From: an uncultured Lachnospiraceae bacterium
Lineage (GTDB): Bacteria > Bacillota > Clostridia > Lachnospirales > Lachnospiraceae
Assembly (NCBI GenBank): GCA_910589075.1
Contig: CAJUSK010000034.1
Location: 285,747 to 349,746 of the forward strand
Direction: 5' to 3'
DNA length: 64,000 bases
Program-made: the position numbers and the translations under genes
Part shown: one piece after another, positions 45,846-54,287 of the stretch
Position numbering within the stretch: the first letter of the stretch is position 1
How the letters are laid out: every line of letters starts with the position of its first letter
The notes under the pieces: generated by a model
Seen by the model: only the letters and a program-made list of their open reading frames with translations
Told to the model about the DNA's origin: nothing
Databases searched by the model: none

Positions 45846-47222
45846 GTGACAAAAGTTATTATATTCGGTACAGGTAAACTGTATCAGCATACGAAACAAA
45901 ATTTCAGGACAGACATCCGGATTGTTGCATTCCTGGATAATAATCCGGCTCTTTGGGGCAGCGTGCTGGATGGTGTGACAATCTATGGACCTCAGGAACT
46001 TGACGGCCTTTCGTATGATTTCATTTTTTTGTTAAGCATATATGATCAGGAAATGCGAAAACAGTTGACAGAAGCAGGCATATCTGCCGGAAAGATTTTT
46101 GACCGAAACCAGATGGAGCGGCTTTGCGTCAGCAGACCGGCGTTCTGGTATGGGAAACTGCCGCAAAAGAACGGATGCAAAAAAGTATTGCTGGCTTCCC
46201 ATGCACTCACCTCCACCGGCGCGCCAAACGTACTTTTTACCGCTGCCTGTGTTCTGTCTGAAAATGGTTGTCAGGTAATGGTTGTGTCACTGGAGGATGG
46301 TGTGCTGAGAAAACGATTCCAGGCTTGCGGTATCCCGGTGGTCATTATGGAAAACTGCCACTGTGATAATCCGGAGTTCAGACAACTTCTTATATGGGCA
46401 GACTGGGTACTGGTGAATACGATACGTCTTTACTATATGGCGGAGGAATGCTTGTCTTTGCAGAAAAAGGTCTTGTGGTGGATCCATGAGACGGTTGAAT
46501 TTGAGTATGTGGACAGACGCCTGTTTGCCAGAGCCGGCGGGACCGGTCTGCTGTCTGTTTATGTGGTAAGTCCGCTGATCCAAAGATTGCTCTGGGAGAA
46601 ATTTGGCCATGACCTGAATATAGGAGAACTTCTGTTTGGAATTCCATTGCGTGGAACCGGGGAAAAAGAAATTTTCAGTCAGAAAAAGAAGATATTTGCT
46701 CTAATCGGGGTGACTGGGAGAATCAAAGGACAGGATATTTTGATACAGGCAGTGGAACTGCTTTCAGAAGATGAAAGAAAGAGAGCGGAATTCTGGCTCG
46801 TGGGAGCAGGAGAGATGGCGGAAGAGACGTTGCGTAAGGTATCTGAGTATCCCTGCATTAAAATCTTGGGTGAGATCGAACATCGGAAGATACCTGAACT
46901 GTATAGCAGGATAGATGCGGTGGTTTGCTGTTCACGCCAGGAGTCTATGTCTGTGGTAGTGGCGGAAGGATGTATGTATAAAAAACTGGTTCTTGTCTCT
47001 GATGCTGCCGGAATTGCCGAATATGTGACGGATGGCGAGGACGGGTTGATTTTTGAAAGCGAAAATGTCTCTCAGCTTGCATTTCTGATAAGCTGGGTAC
47101 TTGCCCATGAAGAGCAGGCAAAACGGATGGGGAATATGGCCCGGAACATTTATGAACGGAATTTTACAATGGAAGTGTTTCAGAAACATTTATTAGAAGC
47201 AATGAAGGGACTGGACGATTGA
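45846..47222 (+). CDS. GT4 glycosyltransferase with N-terminal Rossmann-like module
   Basis: The module comes first (residues 1-95: VIIFGTGKLYQHTKQNF, VAFLDNNPALWGS, YDFIFLLSI), the reverse order of the preceding GT4. The GT-B part includes SHALTSTGAPNVLFTAA, VTGRIKGQDILIQAVELL and CSRQESMSVVVAEGCMYKK (donor E-x7-E). GTG 45846 with GGAGGTGG upstream is preferred to TTG 45828. The next gene begins one base after its stop. Confidence 0.86.
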   Translation: MTKVIIFGTGKLYQHTKQNFRTDIRIVAFLDNNPALWGSVLDGVTIYGPQELDGLSYDFIFLLSIYDQEMRKQLTEAGISAGKIFDRNQMERLCVSRPAFWYGKLPQKNGCKKVLLASHALTSTGAPNVLFTAACVLSENGCQVMVVSLEDGVLRKRFQACGIPVVIMENCHCDNPEFRQLLIWADWVLVNTIRLYYMAEECLSLQKKVLWWIHETVEFEYVDRRLFARAGGTGLLSVYVVSPLIQRLLWEKFGHDLNIGELLFGIPLRGTGEKEIFSQKKKIFALIGVTGRIKGQDILIQAVELLSEDERKRAEFWLVGAGEMAEETLRKVSEYPCIKILGEIEHRKIPELYSRIDAVVCCSRQESMSVVVAEGCMYKKLVLVSDAAGIAEYVTDGEDGLIFESENVSQLAFLISWVLAHEEQAKRMGNMARNIYERNFTMEVFQKHLLEAMKGLDD

Positions 47223-47223
47223 C

Positions 47224-48360
47224 ATGAGAATTTCCATTATAACAGTATGTCTGAACAGCAGAGAAACCATCGAACGGACGATTCAGAGCGTGATTGGCCA
47301 GCAGTATGATGATCTGGAATATATCATGATTGACGGCGGCTCAACAGACGGGACGGTTCATATCATTGAAGCATACAGGGATGCCATATCCATCTGTATC
47401 AGTGAACCGGACGAGGGCATCTATGACGCCATGAACAAAGGATTGCAGTATGCATCAGGCGACGTAGTGGCTTTTCTGAACAGCGATGACTGGTATGTTC
47501 CGGAAGCGGAGGTGTTTAAACGGGTCAGGGAATACTTTAGCGGCAGTGATGCGGATATTGTCAGCGGTAATATCTATACGTTTGAGAATGGAAGCCGGCA
47601 TATATTTCCGCGAAACCCAATTACGGAAGAAAATATTTTTTACGATGTTGTCTGCCCTCATCCTGCTCTTTTTGTAAAAAGGGAACTATATGGAAAATGG
47701 GGCGGCTTTGATACATCTTATAAAATAGCAGCGGATACCAAATGGATTATCAACGCCTGTATGAAGGGGGCGGATATTTTGTGCGTGGAGGATTGTTTCA
47801 CATATTTTGGCGGCGGCGGGATCAGTACAACGATGCGGTATGAGGCGTTGCAAGAACACTATGCCGCTTCCCTGTCGTGTGCCCGGAACAGTTGCCTGAA
47901 AGGTATCAGAAAGAGGATAGATGATTTTTTTACTGTCAGGCTAAAGGCCATGAAAAGAGAGAAATGTCTGGAATCCGCTTTACAGGACCATCCGGAAGAA
48001 ACAAGGGCGCTGTTTGACTGTCAGAGGGGATATTATATCTGGGGCGCGGGCGCCAGAGGCGCAGAATGTCTGAACATATTGGAAAAGCTGGATATTCCGG
48101 TAATAGGGGTGATTGATTCCAATCAGGAACTGAAAACGCTCGGAAGCTATAATGTATTGAAGCCGGAGGATGCAGACAGGCGTATTTCTGTCTGCATCAC
48201 GCCTGTGAGGTATGAAGAAGAGATAAAAGCCCACCTGAGAGCGTGGGGAATGGATGCGGGGCAATTTTTTACATATACCGATATGCTGGAAAAGATTGTG
48301 GCTGCAGGGGCAGTGTATAGCGGATGTGTGCAGAACGGGGAGACCCTGCAAAAGGAGTAA
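47224..48360 (+). CDS. GT2 glycosyltransferase with C-terminal Rossmann-like module
   Basis: RISIITVCLNSRETIERTI, IMIDGGSTDGTV and AFLNSDDWYVPEAEVF belong to the WcaA/GT2 type that often transfers from UDP-sugars; EPDEGIYDAMNKGL is typical of this subgroup. The module at about residues 255-350 (YYIWGAGARGAECLNIL, IGVIDSNQELKTLG) resembles the short version. One base separates it from the previous gene, so translation is probably coupled. Confidence 0.87.
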   Translation: MRISIITVCLNSRETIERTIQSVIGQQYDDLEYIMIDGGSTDGTVHIIEAYRDAISICISEPDEGIYDAMNKGLQYASGDVVAFLNSDDWYVPEAEVFKRVREYFSGSDADIVSGNIYTFENGSRHIFPRNPITEENIFYDVVCPHPALFVKRELYGKWGGFDTSYKIAADTKWIINACMKGADILCVEDCFTYFGGGGISTTMRYEALQEHYAASLSCARNSCLKGIRKRIDDFFTVRLKAMKREKCLESALQDHPEETRALFDCQRGYYIWGAGARGAECLNILEKLDIPVIGVIDSNQELKTLGSYNVLKPEDADRRISVCITPVRYEEEIKAHLRAWGMDAGQFFTYTDMLEKIVAAGAVYSGCVQNGETLQKE

Positions 48361-48364
48361 AGGA

Positions 48365-49924
48365 ATGATTCAAAATATACAGTATTTTATGGATAATTAC
48401 GCATTCCTTGGGGGTGCGGCACATACGTTGCTCCGTCAGGCCGTTTTAATGAAACAGACGGGGAAAACCGTGCATATCGCCGTTTCGGAATACGGACTGG
48501 AAGCGGTCTGCGAAGAGTATATGCATCTATGCCGGGCAGCGGATATTCCGGTCAGCAAACTGGATTTCTCCGTATCCAGCCAGCCGGAAGGGACGGATAT
48601 CCTGGCGGTTTTGGAAAGCTATGAGAACATCAGGGATTTTTTGAAGCTGCAAAAGCCGGATATCGTACATTCCCTGCAGTTGAATCCCACTGTGGAACTG
48701 GCGTGCAGAGAACTTGCCATTCCCCATGTGATGAATATTTATCAGGCGCTGCCAGAATTTTTCAGGTTGCCTTATCCGGATATTTATCCCCATTTTCACA
48801 TATGTGATTCGCTTATGTATGCCGCATTTTGGCGCCGGTATCTTGGCACAGAGTCGTGGTGCGTCAGAACCCTTGCCGGGACGGGGATAAGAAAGAAATG
48901 TATGCCGGATTATAATCATCTCCGCATCGTATGTGTGGGATTGTTGTGTGAACGGAAAAATCAGATAGAAGTGATCAGAGGATTTGAATTGGCTGTCAGG
49001 AAAGGACTGCGCGGAACATTGCAGCTGTGGGGGCATATAAACCGGGAATACGGCGATAGGTGTGCTCAATATATAGCAGAGCAGCACCTGGAAGAATCCG
49101 TTGCAATCATGGGGTTTTCGGAGGACATGGAATCTGTGTACCAAAATTGTGATGCGCTGATCTGTGGCAGCTTGAGTGAATCTTATCCCAATGTGATATC
49201 GGAAGCCATGGCGGCGGATGTGGCTGTCATCAGTACGCCAGTAGCAGGCGTGCCGGAACTGGTTCGGGATTGGGAAAACGGGTATCTGTGCACCGGGTTC
49301 TGCGGGGAGGATATAGCTGAAAAACTCCTTAGGTTTTCCGAAGATGTGAAAAAAGGAATGATATCCCGGATATTGGACAATGGGTATAGAACCTGGGAAG
49401 AAAACCATTCGCCAAAGGCGGTGGCCCGGAGTCTGGAGGCGGCCTATCGGGATATTGTAAGCGGATATGGTCTGACCAGCAGAACTGTTTATACAATACA
49501 GGACGTAAAAAGTGAAATGGCATGGTTTGTGGAATGTGTTTTGAAGCTCCCGGAAGAATTTGCTCATGGATATTTTATAAAGACAAACCTCTGGAAAATA
49601 TATGCTGTGCTCTGCAGCCTCAGAGAAATGATAAAAACGCAACGTAAGAAATGTTTTATATGGGGAACCGGCAAATACGGGCACCTGTATGGAGAAATCC
49701 TGCATTTGTTTGCTCCGGATATGAAAATTTCCGGATTTACGGATTCCCATAGAACCGGCAGATTTGAGGGGTATGAAATTGTTTCCCCGGAGACTGTGCT
49801 GGAAAGTGGGGAAAATGTAATTCTGATTGGGGTGAAAGCCTGTCAGGAGATTATGGAAACGTTGAATACACAGGGACTAATATATGGAAGGGATTATTTT
49901 ACGTTTGAACAGATGCCGTGGTGA
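48365..49924 (+). CDS. GT4 glycosyltransferase with C-terminal Rossmann-like module
   Basis: A 519-residue GT-B enzyme: YAFLGGAAHTLLRQA near the N-terminus, RIVCVGLLCERKNQIEVI, and SLSESYPNVISEAMAADVAVIS as donor motif. About residues 420-515 are the module: KCFIWGTGKYGHLYGEIL, SGFTDSHRTGRFEG, NVILIGVKA. ATG 48365 lies behind AAAAGGAGTAAAGGA; a longer in-frame start (48254) lies inside the previous gene. A 407-codon open frame on the other strand is judged a shadow. Confidence 0.87.
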   Translation: MIQNIQYFMDNYAFLGGAAHTLLRQAVLMKQTGKTVHIAVSEYGLEAVCEEYMHLCRAADIPVSKLDFSVSSQPEGTDILAVLESYENIRDFLKLQKPDIVHSLQLNPTVELACRELAIPHVMNIYQALPEFFRLPYPDIYPHFHICDSLMYAAFWRRYLGTESWCVRTLAGTGIRKKCMPDYNHLRIVCVGLLCERKNQIEVIRGFELAVRKGLRGTLQLWGHINREYGDRCAQYIAEQHLEESVAIMGFSEDMESVYQNCDALICGSLSESYPNVISEAMAADVAVISTPVAGVPELVRDWENGYLCTGFCGEDIAEKLLRFSEDVKKGMISRILDNGYRTWEENHSPKAVARSLEAAYRDIVSGYGLTSRTVYTIQDVKSEMAWFVECVLKLPEEFAHGYFIKTNLWKIYAVLCSLREMIKTQRKKCFIWGTGKYGHLYGEILHLFAPDMKISGFTDSHRTGRFEGYEIVSPETVLESGENVILIGVKACQEIMETLNTQGLIYGRDYFTFEQMPW

Positions 49925-49956
49925 CAGGCATTGCTTTCGTACAGGAAAGGAATCTT

Positions 49957-51153
49957 ATGAAAAACTGTTATGTGGAAAGTGTGATTTATGAAATTGCCAA
50001 AGAACTGAAAAGACTGACAAAGGAATCTGTTATTACAGCGGACAAGAAACTGGTTTTGTACGGACTGGACACCTATTCTTTTGCTATGCGGACTGTTCTT
50101 GCCAATCTCGGATTTCGGACGGACAGCTATGTGACGGATGATGCGGAAGCATTGCTCAGTTACCAAAGACATATAAAATCCATCAGGGCCCGTTATCTGA
50201 ATTCCGGGCGAGACCTAATCGGGATATATTCCCTGGAGGAAAGGCTGGCAATACCTGACGAAGCCATAGTGGTACTCAGCGGTTGCGCAGACTGTCCGGA
50301 GGGAAAAATAGAGGGGCTGGGTTATGAGAAAAACCGGCGTTTCTTTCAGGTTTATAACTGGCGGCAGGACGGGTTCATGGACTTTGTCCGTGGAAAGGAA
50401 CGAGTGACTTTACAGGAGATTCAAAACAGAGAGAAGGACATGTTGTACCAGATTGATCGGTTTTGTCTGGAAAGAGGGCTGCGGTATTGGGTATGTGGGG
50501 GAACACTGCTGGGAACCATGCGGCATAGGGGATTTATTCCATGGGATGATGATATTGATATATTTATGCCCTGGAAGGACTATCAGATTTTTGTGCAAGC
50601 GTTTTTGTGTAATCCGCCGTATGGATTGCTGATACCGGATAAAATTGACAGAAAAATTTATTATGACTTATTTGTAAAAATGGTTGATGAACGGATTGTG
50701 GTGCGGGAAAACCTTGGATTTATAAGAAAAATCCATCCGTTGTCAGTTGATATTTTCCCGTTGATCGGGATGCCGGAAAAGGCAGAAGAGCGACAGTTCT
50801 TTTTTTCGGAGTATGCCGAACTGGAAAAACGGATATGGGAAGATTTCTATGCCTGTGATGGGGACGTTGGCGTTTACAACACATGGTATCCACGGCAGAA
50901 AGCATTTCTTTCAAAATATGACTTTGATACATCCGCCTATGTGGGGGTTCTGGGGACGGCTTATGGTGTAAGGGACTGTACCAAAAAACATGTATACAAT
51001 GCCACTCTTAGGATGCCGTTTGAGGACATTGAAGTAAACGTTCCCTGCGGTTATCAGGAATATCTGGAAAATCTGTATGGAACAGATTGGATGGAGCTGC
51101 CGGAAGAAGGAAACAGGGTTTCTCATCATCATATGGAGGCGTACCGGCTGTAA
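49957..51153 (+). CDS. licD: LicD-family phosphocholine transferase with N-terminal Rossmann-like module
   Basis: Residues about 25-145 look like the module with an insertion (LVLYGLDTYSFAMRTVLANL, DSYVTDDAEALLS, AIVVLSGC). From about residue 175 the LicD signature appears: RYWVCGGTLLGTMRHRG followed by FIPWDDDIDIFMPWKDY, the nucleotidyltransferase-fold metal site (DDDID). LicD proteins move phosphocholine, or other phospho-groups, from CDP-linked donors to glycans. Together with LicA, LicC and the BCCT transporter it completes a choline-decoration route. AGGAAAGGAA before ATG 49957 fixes the start. Confidence 0.87.
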   Translation: MKNCYVESVIYEIAKELKRLTKESVITADKKLVLYGLDTYSFAMRTVLANLGFRTDSYVTDDAEALLSYQRHIKSIRARYLNSGRDLIGIYSLEERLAIPDEAIVVLSGCADCPEGKIEGLGYEKNRRFFQVYNWRQDGFMDFVRGKERVTLQEIQNREKDMLYQIDRFCLERGLRYWVCGGTLLGTMRHRGFIPWDDDIDIFMPWKDYQIFVQAFLCNPPYGLLIPDKIDRKIYYDLFVKMVDERIVVRENLGFIRKIHPLSVDIFPLIGMPEKAEERQFFFSEYAELEKRIWEDFYACDGDVGVYNTWYPRQKAFLSKYDFDTSAYVGVLGTAYGVRDCTKKHVYNATLRMPFEDIEVNVPCGYQEYLENLYGTDWMELPEEGNRVSHHHMEAYRL

Positions 51154-51171
51154 GAAAGGGGGAGGAGGAGT

Positions 51172-52452
51172 ATGCCAAAGATTTCGGTGATTGTGCCAGT
51201 TTATAATGTGGAGAAATTTCTGCCCCGGTGCGTGGAAAGCATCCTTATGCAGACACTGGATGACCTGGAAATTATCTGTATAGATGACGGTTCCACGGAT
51301 GAAAGCGGCAGAATACTGGATGGGTATGCCGTACAGGATGAGCGGCTGCGGGTGATTCATCAGGAGAACAGAGGATATGGCGCTGCCATGAACGCCGGAC
51401 TTGCTATGGCGGAAGGCGAATACATCGGTATCGTGGAGAGCGACGACTGTATACTGCCAGAGATGTACCAGACATTGTATCAGGCGGCTGTTGAAGACGA
51501 TCTGGAACTGGTGAAATCCGATGCTTTTTATTGGATAGAATCTGTAGGATATATGAGAAAAATTCATGATGACCGGCTTGAACGTTATTATGACCGGGTT
51601 TTGTGTGATGCGGACAGGAATCGTTTTTTTGATTTTTACATGAATATTTGGACGGGAATCTATAAAAGGGAGTATTTGGAACTGTATGGTATACGGTTTC
51701 ACGAAAGTCCCGGTGCTTCCTATCAGGATAACGGGTTCTGGATTCAGTCTCTCCTATATTGTCGAAAGGCGAAATGGCTCAGTGATGCATTTTATCTGTA
51801 CAGACAGGATAATCCGGCGGCTTCGGTAAGAGATCAGAGCAAAAGCATGGTCATGACAAGGGAATATGAATTTCTGGAACGGATCTTGCGCGACAGAGGG
51901 GACTGGCAGGGACTTCCCTATTGCTGCTATTACAGGATGTACAGACACAGAGGAACTTTTTTGCGGATTGAAGACGGGCAAAAGCGGCTGTTTTGTGAGC
52001 AGATTCGGAAAGATTTTGCAGTTTATAAAGGGTATGTCAGGGGAAGTGGATTCCTGGAGGACTGGCTGTATCAGGTGGCGACAGACCCTGGCCGGCTCTG
52101 CGAGGACGTGATTGGAAAAAAGCAGGAGATCAGGAGCCGGCTTTCAGGAAGGATCATTGTCTATGGCGCGGGCAGAAGGGGAGATGCCATATTCCGGATT
52201 CTGTATGGCGCAGGGTATTATGACAGGCTTTGCTGCTTTGCCGTTTCGCAGAGATGCACGGATGAATCCTTAAATGGGAAGCCGGTTTTGAATATCGAAG
52301 ATGCCGTCCGCACCTATCCGGATGCAGCAATTATTGTAGCGGTTACAAGGGGAAGCGGCATGTACCGGCAGATGACGGATATGCTGGCAGGACTGGGTGT
52401 ATTCCGGTATGTAGACGGTACGGATATGGAAGAACACTTTTATAAACCGTAA
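51172..52452 (+). CDS. GT2 glycosyltransferase with C-terminal Rossmann-like module
   Basis: KISVIVPVYNVEKFLPRCVES, IICIDDGSTDESG, and GIVESDDCILPEMY define the GT-A domain; ENRGYGAAMNAGLAMAEGEYI is the usual nucleotide-side helix. Module at about residues 320-420: RIIVYGAGRRGDAIFRIL, CCFAVSQRCTDESLNG, AAIIVAV. A strong purine-rich ribosome site (GGGGGAGGAGGAG) precedes the ATG. Donor and acceptor unknown. Confidence 0.88.
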   Translation: MPKISVIVPVYNVEKFLPRCVESILMQTLDDLEIICIDDGSTDESGRILDGYAVQDERLRVIHQENRGYGAAMNAGLAMAEGEYIGIVESDDCILPEMYQTLYQAAVEDDLELVKSDAFYWIESVGYMRKIHDDRLERYYDRVLCDADRNRFFDFYMNIWTGIYKREYLELYGIRFHESPGASYQDNGFWIQSLLYCRKAKWLSDAFYLYRQDNPAASVRDQSKSMVMTREYEFLERILRDRGDWQGLPYCCYYRMYRHRGTFLRIEDGQKRLFCEQIRKDFAVYKGYVRGSGFLEDWLYQVATDPGRLCEDVIGKKQEIRSRLSGRIIVYGAGRRGDAIFRILYGAGYYDRLCCFAVSQRCTDESLNGKPVLNIEDAVRTYPDAAIIVAVTRGSGMYRQMTDMLAGLGVFRYVDGTDMEEHFYKP

Positions 52453-52498
52453 AATATACCGGACGGTGCGGATTGCGGGTATCAAGGGGGATTACAGT

Positions 52499-53212
52499 AT
52501 GAATGTGGCAATGATTATAGCCGGAGGCAGGGGCGCCCGTATGAATCAGGATATACCGAAACAGTTTTTAAATATCTGTGATAAGCCGGTTATCATTTAT
52601 ACATTACAGGCATTCCAGGCACATCCGGAAATTGATGCCATTCTGGCAGTGTGCATAGACGGGTGGCAGGAGATGTTAAAGGCATATGCCCATCAGTTTA
52701 ATATTACAAAGCTGAAATGGGTGGTCACAGGTGGAGAGAACGGGCAGGAATCCATACATAACGGGTTGGCTGAACTGGAAAAATACTGCCATGAAACGGA
52801 CCTGGTGCTGGTCCATGACGGTATCAGACCCAACGTTTCCCAGGAGATAATATCCGGTTGTATTGCGGAGTGCAGACTGCACGGTTCGGCAATAACCGTG
52901 ATACCCTGTGTGGAGGCAATGCTGTTGCGAAAAGAAGATTCCGGGAAATCGGGAGAACTGATTCGAAGAGAATTGCTGGCAAGGACACAGACACCTCAGG
53001 CGTTTCCGCTGGGGAAACTGCTGTGGGCCCATCAGGAAGCGCAGCGGCGTGGGATTAACGGTTCTACCGCCTCCTGTACACTGCTGGTGGAACTGGGGGA
53101 AGAAGTTTATTTCTGTCCGGGTTCGGAGAAAAATATTAAGATTACCACAACGGAAGATATGGAAATATTTAAGGCGTTATTGATGGCTAAAAAAGACGAA
53201 TGGTTGAAATAA
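52499..53212 (+). CDS. IspD/TarI-type cytidylyltransferase (copy 2)
   Basis: A 237-residue cytidylyltransferase paralogous to the gene at 15404: VAMIIAGGRGARMNQDIPKQF, VIIYTLQAFQAHPEID, LVHDGIRPNVS and ARTQTPQAFPLGKL; KNIKITTTEDMEIFKAL closes the domain. As in copy 1 an extended SDR follows at once. It is slightly more diverged in the CTP loop (AGGRGARM instead of AAGVGQRM), so the two copies may use different polyol phosphates. AAGGGGG lies before ATG 52499. Confidence 0.85.
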   Translation: MNVAMIIAGGRGARMNQDIPKQFLNICDKPVIIYTLQAFQAHPEIDAILAVCIDGWQEMLKAYAHQFNITKLKWVVTGGENGQESIHNGLAELEKYCHETDLVLVHDGIRPNVSQEIISGCIAECRLHGSAITVIPCVEAMLLRKEDSGKSGELIRRELLARTQTPQAFPLGKLLWAHQEAQRRGINGSTASCTLLVELGEEVYFCPGSEKNIKITTTEDMEIFKALLMAKKDEWLK

Positions 53213-53213
53213 T

Positions 53214-54287
53214 ATGTATTTAAAAAGTGAAGTATACAGAAACGATCTGGAACAGGCAATCCGGGGAACTGTAGATTTTGAAAAACTGTTTCATAAACGG
53301 ATACTGGTTACCGGCGCTACGGGCATGATTGGTTCGTTTATTACGGATATGCTGTTACATGCAAACCGGACGGCAGGCGCAGGTGTGGAAGTGTATGCGC
53401 TGGCACGGAGCAGGGAACAGTTGATGTTACGTTTTTGTTCCTCTCAAAGTGAAAAAAATTTGCGGTTTCGGATACAGGATGTGACGGAGCCGTTGCAGGC
53501 AGACATTTGTGCGGATTATATCATACATGCGGCGGGAGACGGATTTCCGGCCGCTTTCCGGAAACATCCGGTGGAAACCATGACACCTGCGCTGCTGGGT
53601 ACCTGCCAGCTGCTTCAATATGCGAGGGAACATCCGGTAGAAAAATTTCTGTATATATCCAGCGGTGAGGTGTACGGGAAGAGTTCGGGAACAGACCATG
53701 CTTTCCATGAGGAAGAAGGCGGCTTGTTGGACAGCATGGATGTGCGAAACTGTTATCCGGTGTCGAAACGCTGTGGGGAGGCATTGTGTGCTTCTTTTGC
53801 CGCCCAGTATCATGTGCCTGCGGCGGTGGTCCGGCTCAGCCATGTGTATGGGGCATGTACGTCTGCCCATGATAACCGGGCGGTGGGACAGTTTCTGCAA
53901 AATGCTGCTGCCGGAAAAGAGATTGTCCTGCATAGCGCCGGGAAACAACTGCGGAGTTATACCTATGTGGCCGACTGTGCTTCGGGCATTCTCACAGCGT
54001 TGCTCGACGGCGTTTCCGGAGAAGCATACAATGTGGCAAATAAAGATTCAATTCTTACAATTGCGGAGTTTGCCGCTCTTTTATCGGAGACGGCCAAGGT
54101 GGGGTGCATCAGGAAAATACCGGATGAAACAGAGGAAAAGGAACATACGCCCATTGAGTATGCAGTATTGGATGCTTCCAGACTGGAACGTCTGGGCTGG
54201 AGCGGGCAGTATAATCCGGATAAGGGAATCAAACATATGTTGGAAATAAGAAAGACGGTGGGGGAGATATGGAAACAGACAAAATAA
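53214..54287 (+). CDS. NAD-dependent epimerase/dehydratase (extended SDR, copy 2)
   Basis: A 357-residue extended SDR: RILVTGATGMIGSFITDML near residue 30, YIIHAAGDGFP, FLYISSGEVYGKSS, the YxxxK as YPVSK, and RSYTYVADCASGIL. Paralogous to 16148-17185 and likewise directly behind an IspD/TarI-type gene; the gap is one base. The repeat of the same two-gene unit at both ends of the locus suggests that both proteins act on the same compound in sequence. No strong ribosome site, consistent with coupling. Confidence 0.86.
   Translation: MYLKSEVYRNDLEQAIRGTVDFEKLFHKRILVTGATGMIGSFITDMLLHANRTAGAGVEVYALARSREQLMLRFCSSQSEKNLRFRIQDVTEPLQADICADYIIHAAGDGFPAAFRKHPVETMTPALLGTCQLLQYAREHPVEKFLYISSGEVYGKSSGTDHAFHEEEGGLLDSMDVRNCYPVSKRCGEALCASFAAQYHVPAAVVRLSHVYGACTSAHDNRAVGQFLQNAAAGKEIVLHSAGKQLRSYTYVADCASGILTALLDGVSGEAYNVANKDSILTIAEFAALLSETAKVGCIRKIPDETEEKEHTPIEYAVLDASRLERLGWSGQYNPDKGIKHMLEIRKTVGEIWKQTK

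Noticed and set aside
48527..49750. 407-codon open frame on the minus strand
   Set aside because: It is wholly antisense to the GT4 gene 48365-49924, has no ribosome binding site, and its translation resembles no family.
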